From positions 62,001 to 126,000 of the forward strand of contig NZ_FOQG01000012.1 in assembly GCF_900113685.1 (NCBI RefSeq): a DNA stretch of 64,000 nucleotides, in the 5' to 3' direction. Positions 58,742-64,000 of the stretch are shown in pieces (position 1 is the first letter of the stretch; each line of letters begins with the position of its first letter). Source of the stretch: Nocardioides psychrotolerans. Its GTDB lineage: Bacteria > Actinomycetota > Actinomycetes > Propionibacteriales > Nocardioidaceae. Position numbers and translations under genes: made by a program. A model generated the notes under the pieces. It was not told the origin of the DNA, made no database searches, and was given only the letters and a program-made list of their open reading frames with translations.

Positions 58742-59226
58742 GCGGCCACGGAGCACCCGACCAGGCGCCGGTCGACTGTCATGACCTGCGGGTCGCGGTC
58801 GTCGCCGCCAGCTGGCACACCGTCGTGATGGACGGCCTGATCGCCGGCGCCCAACGGGCGCTCGACGCCCACCAGGTCGAGGCGTCCGTGGTGGTGCGGG
58901 TGCCCGGCACCTTCGAGCTGCCCGTGGTGGCCTCGGCGTTGGCCGCCCAGGGCTATGACGCGGTGGTGGCCCTCGGCGTCGTCATCCGTGGCGGCACCCC
59001 GCACTTCGACTACGTGTGCAACGCCGCGACCGACGGGCTGACCCGCGTCGCGCTGGACCACACGACGGCGGTCGGCTTCGGCGTCCTCACCTGCGACACC
59101 GAGCAGCAGGCCCTGGACCGGGCCGGGCTCGAGGGCTCGATCGAGGACAAGGGCTGGGAGGCTACTGCGGCCGCCCTGCTGACCGCCCAGACCATCCAAC
59201 GGGTCCAGCGGGGCTACGGGGCCTGA
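58738..59226 (+). CDS. ribH: 6,7-Dimethyl-8-ribityllumazine synthase
   Basis: This enzyme forms the lumazine precursor and assembles into hollow capsids. The 162-residue protein shows [56 protein letters not shown] with the catalytic His, and [17 protein letters not shown]. It is the last gene of the rib operon. Its end overlaps the convergent molybdopterin enzyme gene by 13 bp, with no terminator between. Confidence 0.97.
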   Translation: MSGHGAPDQAPVDCHDLRVAVVAASWHTVVMDGLIAGAQRALDAHQVEASVVVRVPGTFELPVVASALAAQGYDAVVALGVVIRGGTPHFDYVCNAATDGLTRVALDHTTAVGFGVLTCDTEQQALDRAGLEGSIEDKGWEATAAALLTAQTIQRVQRGYGA

Positions 59227-61445
59227 GCGACGCGCACCCTCGTCGCGTTGACCGCGGCGTTGCCCGACAGGGCGTCGACGAGGGTGCTGTCGGTCAGCAG
59301 GTTGACGTTGACGCCGGGGCGGGCGCTCGCGGTGCTCCAGCGCGATCCCTCGGAGTCGTGGCCCCAGCCGTGCGGGATGCTCACGACACCGGGACGCACC
59401 TCGTCGCTCACGTCCAGCGGGAGCCGGACGCTGCCGACGCTCGAGGTGACCTCGACGACGTCGCCGGCGCTCAGGGCGCGCGCAGCCGCGTCGTCGGGGT
59501 GCATCAGCGCCGTGCAGCGCTCCGCGCCCTTGACCATGGCCGGCACGTTGTGGAGCCAGGAGTTGTTGCTGCGCAGGTGCCGGCGTCCGATCAGCTGCAG
59601 GTCGAACCCGTCGGCCTCCGCCCCGAGCCGTACGCCGGTCGGTGCGGGCGGCAGCGCGTCGAGCAGCTCCGCGGGGGCGAGGTGGACCGTACGGTCCGCC
59701 GTGCGCAGGATCCCCGGCAGCCGGGGCTCGAGAGGCCCGAGGTCGATGCCCCCGGGAATCGACCGGACCCGCCGTGCCGTGAGCCCGCGCCGACCGCGCG
59801 GGAGACGTGACCCGCGGGCCTTGCTGAACGGGCCCTGCGGTCCGACCAGGATCAACAACGAGGTGACCTGGTGCGCGTCGACGACGCGCAGCACCCGCCG
59901 CACGACCCGGCGCAGCACCCCGGAGCCCGGGCCGGCCAGCTGCTCGGTGGCGAGGCCGAGCAGGATGTCCCAGTCCTCCAGCGCATCCGGTGCCGGCTCG
60001 ATCGCCCGCGGCGACCAGCGCGCGTTGTTGCGCACGCTGAACGCCGGGAACACCACGTCCAGCTCGGAGCGCTCGAGCTGGCTGACCGGCGGCAGCACCA
60101 GGTCGGCCAGCCGCGAGGTCTCGGTGAGGTAGAGGTCGACGCAGACCAGGAAGTCCAGTCCCTGCAGGGCTTCCTGCATGGCCCGGCCGTCCGGGATCGA
60201 CAGCGCCGGGTTGCCCGACGCGACGACGAGGGCGCGCACGCGCCCGGGGCCTGGGCGGGTCATCTCGTCGGCCATCGCCGCGACCGGCAGCTCGCCGTTG
60301 AGGTCGGGCAGGCCGGCGCCGCGGCTGCGGTAGGTCCCGTGCGATGAGGCGCCCCACAGCAGCCGCAGCACCCGCCCGAGGTCGACCGGGGGTGTGGTGA
60401 ACATCGCGCCGCCGGTGCGGTCCAGGTTGCCGGTCACGACGTTGAGGACGTTGATCAGCCAGTGCGTCACCGTGCCGGTCGTGTGGTGGCACACGCCCAG
60501 TCGCCCATAGGCGACCGCGCTGCGCGCGAGAGCGAAGTCGCGGGCCAGCCGCTCGATGCTCGGAGCGTCGATGCCGCACGCCGCGGCGGCCCGCTCGGGC
60601 GTGCGGTCGGCGACGACCCGTCGTACGTCCTCGAGGCCGGAGGCCCACACCGGAACCCGGTCGAGCCCGTCACGGAAGACCACGTGGAGCATCGCCAGCA
60701 GCAGGTGCGGGTCACCCCCGGGCCGGATCGCCACGTGCTCGGAGGCGAGCCTGGCGGTCTCGGTGCGGCGGGGGTCGACGACGACCACACGACCGCCCCG
60801 CGCCACCACGTCCTTCACCCGGCGTCGGGCGTCGGGCATGGTCGTGATGGAGCCGTTGGAGACGGCGGGGTTGGCGCCGAGCACCAACAGGTGGTCGGTG
60901 TGGTCGATGTCGATGATCGGCAAGATGGTGTGGTCGCCGAACATCAGCTCCGAGGCGAGGTACTGCGGGAACTGGTCGATCGACGCCGCTGAGAAGACGT
61001 TGCGGCTGCGCAGCACCTTCTTGAGGCCCTCGATCGCGAGGACCGCGGTGGAGTGGGCGGTCGGGTTGCCGAAGTAGGCGCCGACAGCGTCGCGACCGTG
61101 TTCGCGTCGTACGGCGCGCATCCGGCGTCCCGCGAGGTCGAACGCCTCGGCCCAGCTGATCTCCTCGAAGACGTCACCCACGCGGCGCAGGGGCGTGCGC
61201 AACCGCTCCGGGTCCTCGTGCAGCGCCTTGAGCGCGGTGCCCTTGGGGCACACGTAGCCACGGCTCAGCACGTCGTCGGGGTCGCCCTCGATCCGGAGCA
61301 CCACGTCGTCCTGCACCGTGACGCGGATGCCGCAGTGGGCCTCGCACAGCGGACACTGGCGCTGCACGACCGTAGGCTCCGCCGGGGGCACGCCAGCAGG
61401 GGCGACCGTGGGCTGGGCCACAGGACCCGGGGTGAGGGTGGACAC
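59214..61445 (-). CDS. Molybdopterin-dependent oxidoreductase (formate dehydrogenase/nitrate reductase superfamily)
   Basis: The GTG at 61445 gives 743 residues. The N-terminal [4Fe-4S] motif is CPLCEAHC (Cys31, Cys34, Cys38) with Cys66 in GYVCPKG. The molybdopterin domains include [29 protein letters not shown] and the C-terminal dinucleotide domain with RSNNSWLHN and IPHGWGHDS. No twin-arginine signal is seen, so it is probably cytoplasmic. At the usual metal-ligand position the sequence is [20 protein letters not shown] (about 149-168) with no Cys or selenocysteine; Ser or Asp may ligate molybdenum. No partner subunit adjoins. Substrate unknown. Confidence 0.87.
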   Translation of the reverse strand: MSTLTPGPVAQPTVAPAGVPPAEPTVVQRQCPLCEAHCGIRVTVQDDVVLRIEGDPDDVLSRGYVCPKGTALKALHEDPERLRTPLRRVGDVFEEISWAEAFDLAGRRMRAVRREHGRDAVGAYFGNPTAHSTAVLAIEGLKKVLRSRNVFSAASIDQFPQYLASELMFGDHTILPIIDIDHTDHLLVLGANPAVSNGSITTMPDARRRVKDVVARGGRVVVVDPRRTETARLASEHVAIRPGGDPHLLLAMLHVVFRDGLDRVPVWASGLEDVRRVVADRTPERAAAACGIDAPSIERLARDFALARSAVAYGRLGVCHHTTGTVTHWLINVLNVVTGNLDRTGGAMFTTPPVDLGRVLRLLWGASSHGTYRSRGAGLPDLNGELPVAAMADEMTRPGPGRVRALVVASGNPALSIPDGRAMQEALQGLDFLVCVDLYLTETSRLADLVLPPVSQLERSELDVVFPAFSVRNNARWSPRAIEPAPDALEDWDILLGLATEQLAGPGSGVLRRVVRRVLRVVDAHQVTSLLILVGPQGPFSKARGSRLPRGRRGLTARRVRSIPGGIDLGPLEPRLPGILRTADRTVHLAPAELLDALPPAPTGVRLGAEADGFDLQLIGRRHLRSNNSWLHNVPAMVKGAERCTALMHPDDAAARALSAGDVVEVTSSVGSVRLPLDVSDEVRPGVVSIPHGWGHDSEGSRWSTASARPGVNVNLLTDSTLVDALSGNAAVNATRVRVAQAP

Positions 61446-61458
61446 GGTGCAGAGGCTA
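61443..61458 (-). promoter_or_regulatory. Leaderless-type promoter -10 (TAGCCT) for the molybdopterin enzyme gene
   Basis: On the minus strand, TAGCCT (61458-61453) is followed by 7 nt (CTGCACC) and the GTG at 61445. It is back to back with the hisE promoter. Confidence 0.6.
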
Positions 61459-61471
61459 GCGTCCACCCCCG

Positions 61472-61488
61472 TAGGCTGGCTGATCGTG
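61472..61488 (+). promoter_or_regulatory. hisE: Leaderless-type promoter -10 (TAGGCT) for hisE
   Basis: TAGGCT (61472-61477), 8 nt, then the GTG at 61486. The 40-bp divergent gap holds this and the opposite -10, with little room for operators or leaders. Confidence 0.6.
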
Positions 61489-61749
61489 AAGACGTTCGAC
61501 GAGCTCTGGGCCGAGCTGAGCGAGAAGGCCCGGACCCGCCCTGAGGGCTCCGGCACCGTGCGCGAGCTCGATGCCGGCGTGCACACCATCGGGAAGAAGC
61601 TGGTCGAGGAGGCCGCCGAGTCCTGGATGGCCGCCGAGCACGAGGGCAAGCATCGGGCCGCGGAGGAGATCAGCCAGCTGCTCTACCACGCGCAGGTGCT
61701 CATGATCGCCCTCGACCTCGACCTCGACGACGTCTACACCCACCTCTGA
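61486..61749 (+). CDS. hisE: Phosphoribosyl-ATP pyrophosphatase
   Basis: HisE hydrolyses PR-ATP to PR-AMP, step 2 of histidine synthesis. The 87-residue all-alpha protein begins [20 protein letters not shown] (GTG start) and has the metal-binding [14 protein letters not shown] and [15 protein letters not shown] segments, with the expected Glu/Asp clusters. It is followed after 11 bp by hisG, the enzyme that makes its substrate. A leaderless promoter directly precedes it. Confidence 0.94.
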   Translation: MKTFDELWAELSEKARTRPEGSGTVRELDAGVHTIGKKLVEEAAESWMAAEHEGKHRAAEEISQLLYHAQVLMIALDLDLDDVYTHL

Positions 61750-61760
61750 GGAGGGACCCC

Positions 61761-62654
61761 GTGTCCGATCCCACCAGCACCGATCCCACCAGCTCGCCCG
61801 GGCAGTCCCGTCTGCTGCGCGTCGCCGTCCCCAACAAGGGATCGCTCTCGCAGTCGGCCTCCGACATCCTGCGCGAGTCCGGCTACCGCCAGCGCACGGA
61901 CTCCAAGGAGCTCACGCTCATCGACGTCGAGAACGGCGTCGAGTTCTTCTACCTCCGCCCGCGCGACATCGCGCTCTACGTCGGCGAGGGCACCCTCGAC
62001 GCCGGCATCACCGGCCGCGACCTGCTGCGCGACTCCGGCGCCAAGGCCGACGAGGCGCTCCAGCTCGGCTTCGGTCGCAGCACCTTCCGCTTCGCCGGCC
62101 CCGCCGGTGCCTTCTCCGACCTCAGCCAGCTCGCGGGCACCCGCATCGCGACGTCCTACGTCGGCGTGGTCCACGCCTTCCTCGAGGAGCGCGGGATCGA
62201 CGCGACCGTCACCCGCCTCGACGGCGCCGTCGAGACCAGCATCCAGCTCGGGGTCGCCGACGTGATCGCCGACGTCGTGGAGACCGGCAGCACGTTGCGC
62301 CAGGCCGGCCTCGAGACGTTCGGCGAGCCGATCCTCCAGTCCGAGGCCGTGCTGATCACCCGCACCGGCGACGTGCCGTCCGGCTTCGAGGTCTTCAAGC
62401 GCCGCGTCGACGGCGTGCTCGTGGCCCGCAGCTACGTGATGATGGACTACGACATCGAGGAGCGGCACGTCACCGCAGCGGTCGCTTTGACGCCGGGCAT
62501 CGAGGGCCCCACCATCTCTCCGCTGCATCGCGAGGGCTGGGTCGCCGTCCGGGCCATGGTGCCGCGCGCCGGCGCCCAGCGCCTGATGGACGAGCTCTGG
62601 GGCATCGGTGCTCGCGGCATCCTCACGACGGACATCCATGCCTGCCGTCTCTGA
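61761..62654 (+). CDS. hisG: ATP phosphoribosyltransferase, long form
   Basis: HisG couples ATP and PRPP, the first and feedback-regulated step of histidine synthesis. The GTG at 61761 follows GAGGAGGGAC and gives 297 residues, including a Ser/Thr/Pro-rich start. The catalytic domains show RVAVPNKGSLSQSASDIL, PRDIALYVGEGTLDAGITG and the PRPP site DVIADVVETGSTLRQAGL. The C-terminal ACT-like domain (about 225-297) that binds histidine is present, with MVPRAGAQRLMDEL. Overlaps the next gene by 17 bp. Confidence 0.96.
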   Translation: MSDPTSTDPTSSPGQSRLLRVAVPNKGSLSQSASDILRESGYRQRTDSKELTLIDVENGVEFFYLRPRDIALYVGEGTLDAGITGRDLLRDSGAKADEALQLGFGRSTFRFAGPAGAFSDLSQLAGTRIATSYVGVVHAFLEERGIDATVTRLDGAVETSIQLGVADVIADVVETGSTLRQAGLETFGEPILQSEAVLITRTGDVPSGFEVFKRRVDGVLVARSYVMMDYDIEERHVTAAVALTPGIEGPTISPLHREGWVAVRAMVPRAGAQRLMDELWGIGARGILTTDIHACRL

Positions 62655-63108
62655 GCCCGGGAGGGTCCCGCTGCCCCACACCTGGCGCCCGCTGGGCCCC
62701 CGGATCGCCGGCATCGCGGCCTTCGGTGCGCTGGTCGTGGTCATCCTCTTTCTCTGGCTGAGCTTCGACGACGAGACCCGTGCCTCGGTCACGCCCTTCC
62801 AGCGCGGCACCGTGCTGGCGCTCGGGCTCCTCGGTTTCGTCGTGATCTACGCGGTGGTGCGCTCACGCGCGGTCGCCCGGACCGACGGGCTGCTCGTGGT
62901 CAACGGCTACCGACGACACCACTACGCGTGGGCCGAGATCATCGCGGCGCGACTGCCCTCGGGTGCGCCGTGGGTGACGCTCGACCTGGCCGACGGCACC
63001 ACGGTGTCCGTGTTCGCCATCCAGGGCTCCGACGGTCAGCGGGCCCGCATCGCCGTGCGTGAGCTGCGCGCGCTAGTCGACAGCGCGCACCCCCCACGAG
63101 ACCGATAG
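62638..63108 (+). CDS. PH-domain membrane protein (bacterial bPH2-like)
   Basis: The 156-residue protein overlaps hisG by 17 bp. Two helices (about 25-45, AAFGALVVVILFLWLSF, and about 60-78, LALGLLGFVVIYAVV) are followed by a cytoplasmic beta-rich domain reading GLLVVNGYRRHHYAWAEI and WVTLDLADGTTVSVFAIQGS, typical of the small PH-like domains found in actinobacteria. Function is unknown. Its 3' end overlaps the convergent aldose epimerase gene by 36 bp. Confidence 0.85.
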   Translation: MPAVSEPGRVPLPHTWRPLGPRIAGIAAFGALVVVILFLWLSFDDETRASVTPFQRGTVLALGLLGFVVIYAVVRSRAVARTDGLLVVNGYRRHHYAWAEIIAARLPSGAPWVTLDLADGTTVSVFAIQGSDGQRARIAVRELRALVDSAHPPRDR

Positions 63109-63996
63109 CTCGTCGCCCGGCTCGCCCGTGGGCGCGAGCGTGACGAGGTCCTCCCCCGAGCGGAACGCGTCGGCGCCGGCACTCATCGGCTCCACGGCGA
63201 TGGAGCGCCGCTCGAGCCCGGGGACGTCGTCGGCGGTGTAGAGCAGCAGCCACCGCACGTGCTCGTCGACCCACAGCGCCACGCCGCGACCGGTGGCCGG
63301 GTCGCGCAGCTGGGTGGTGGCGATGCCATGGCGGTCGCGGGCGAGGTCGGTGAAGGTGTGGTTGAGCTCGACGCCCCGCAACGGCCGTGCCACGCGGAAG
63401 TCGTACGACGTGCCCTCCACCGACTCCCGGCCGACCGGCAGCAGCCGCTCGTCCGTGAGCGTGCGGGTGTTGGCGGGCAGCGTGAGCTCCCACGTGTCGA
63501 CCGGCCCGGGACCGACGCTGAGGTAGGGATGGGCGCCGCACGCGTAGGGCGCCGGCGTGGTGCCGGTGTTGGTCGCGGTCTGGGTGACCGTGAGGCCGTC
63601 GGCCGACACGTCGTAGGTGACGTGGAGGTCCAGCGTCCAGGGAAAGCCGCTCTGCGCCATCAGCCGGTACTGCAGCGACACCGAGTGTCCCGTGTGCTCC
63701 TCGACGCTCCAGGCGACCCAACGGGCCAGGCCGTGGGAGGCGTTGCCCCGCCGGGGCTCGGTCAGCGCCAGCTGGTGCTCGGTCCCGCCGAACGAGTAGC
63801 GGCCGTCGCGGATCCGGTTGGGCCACGGCATCAACAGCTGACCGCGGCCGCCGTAGGACATCTCGTCCTCGCCGAAGCCGTCCACGAGCGACCGCTCGGC
63901 GTACGTCAGGGAACGCAGCGCCGCCCCGCTCTCGGTGACCACCGCGCGATAGCCGCCCCCGCTGATCTCGAACTGGTCGCCGCTGGGAGGGATCAC
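63073..63996 (-). CDS. Aldose 1-epimerase family protein
   Basis: The 307-residue mutarotase-like enzyme starts at ATG 63996, so it appears complete, though a start outside the window cannot be excluded. Family sites are PWPNRIRDGRYSFGG, the first His in GNASHGLARW, the second in ACGAHPYLS, and the catalytic Glu in IAVEPMSAGADAF. It probably equilibrates sugar anomers; the sugar is unknown. Its 3' end overlaps the PH-domain gene by 36 bp in the opposite direction. Confidence 0.9.
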   Translation of the reverse strand: MIPPSGDQFEISGGGYRAVVTESGAALRSLTYAERSLVDGFGEDEMSYGGRGQLLMPWPNRIRDGRYSFGGTEHQLALTEPRRGNASHGLARWVAWSVEEHTGHSVSLQYRLMAQSGFPWTLDLHVTYDVSADGLTVTQTATNTGTTPAPYACGAHPYLSVGPGPVDTWELTLPANTRTLTDERLLPVGRESVEGTSYDFRVARPLRGVELNHTFTDLARDRHGIATTQLRDPATGRGVALWVDEHVRWLLLYTADDVPGLERRSIAVEPMSAGADAFRSGEDLVTLAPTGEPGDELSVSWGVRAVD

Positions 63997-64000
63997 CCGA

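Noticed and set aside
58642..60648. A 668-codon open frame opposite and across ribH and in another frame of the molybdopterin enzyme gene
   Set aside because: It is an off-frame reading with Arg/Gly/Ala excess; the correct frame has iron-sulfur and molybdopterin motifs.

Overview
The window is a stretch of very GC-rich, almost gap-free chromosome from an actinobacterium, most likely a Nocardioides-like member of the Propionibacteriales. Supporting signs are the actinobacterial integration host factor mihF next to gmk-rpoZ-coaBC-metK, a DUF6167 gene in front of alaS, a helicase-dead PriA, the many GTG starts, frequent 4-bp stop/start overlaps, TAnnnT -10 boxes directly in front of start codons, and an FMN riboswitch and PyrR leader of actinobacterial form. 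Nearly everything is core metabolism. I see no rRNA, tRNA, prophage, insertion sequence or CRISPR array.

Layout. 1-2902: the end of hisS and aspS. 3072-9426: a peptide/nickel-type ABC importer in the order permease C, binding protein, permease B, ATPase D, ATPase F. 9401-16024: rarA, two small envelope genes, alaS, ruvX and mltG. 16038-21451: the shikimate cluster aroE, prepilin peptidase, aroC, aroK, aroB, aroQ and a membrane protein. 21479-30913: a looser accessory section with a frameshifted collagen-like gene, a SIMPL protein, efp, nusB, a DUF1206 protein, a flavoprotein disulfide reductase relative, an EspI-like ParA/MinD ATPase with a proline-rich N-terminus, a quinone reductase, a NUDIX protein, a DUF1232 protein, a frameshifted TetR regulator and a PPOX flavoprotein. 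31017-41680: the pyrimidine operon pyrR-pyrB-pyrC-carA-carB-pyrD, a lactate-monooxygenase-like gene, and pyrF. 41677-52674: a lipoprotein, mihF, gmk, rpoZ, coaBC, metK, priA, def, fmt, a YjbR protein, rsmB and a stand-alone LigD-type polymerase. 52671-54563 (minus): a secreted gamma-glutamyltransferase. 54675-59226: rpe and the FMN-riboswitch-controlled ribD-ribE-ribBA-ribH operon. 59214-61445 (minus): a molybdopterin oxidoreductase. 61486-63996: hisE, hisG, a PH-domain membrane protein and a convergent aldose-1-epimerase.

How it works together. The aro block supplies nearly all of the shikimate pathway up to chorismate, missing only the first enzyme and EPSP synthase. The pyr block supplies all of de novo UMP synthesis except orotate phosphoribosyltransferase. 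The rib block supplies the path from GTP and ribulose-5-phosphate to riboflavin, with rpe just upstream feeding pentose phosphates. hisE-hisG start histidine synthesis. def-fmt-rsmB-metK-efp-alaS-aspS-hisS serve translation.

The clearest items for follow-up are regulatory or degenerative rather than a new multi-gene system: a recurring leaderless-promoter pattern, a hairpin that buries the coaBC start, a Shine-Dalgarno-sequestering stem behind the FMN aptamer, a palindrome inside the metK promoter, two clean frameshifts (collagen-like and TetR), and the EspI-like and molybdenum enzymes with altered active-site motifs. I did not find a convincing undescribed defence or mobile system here.
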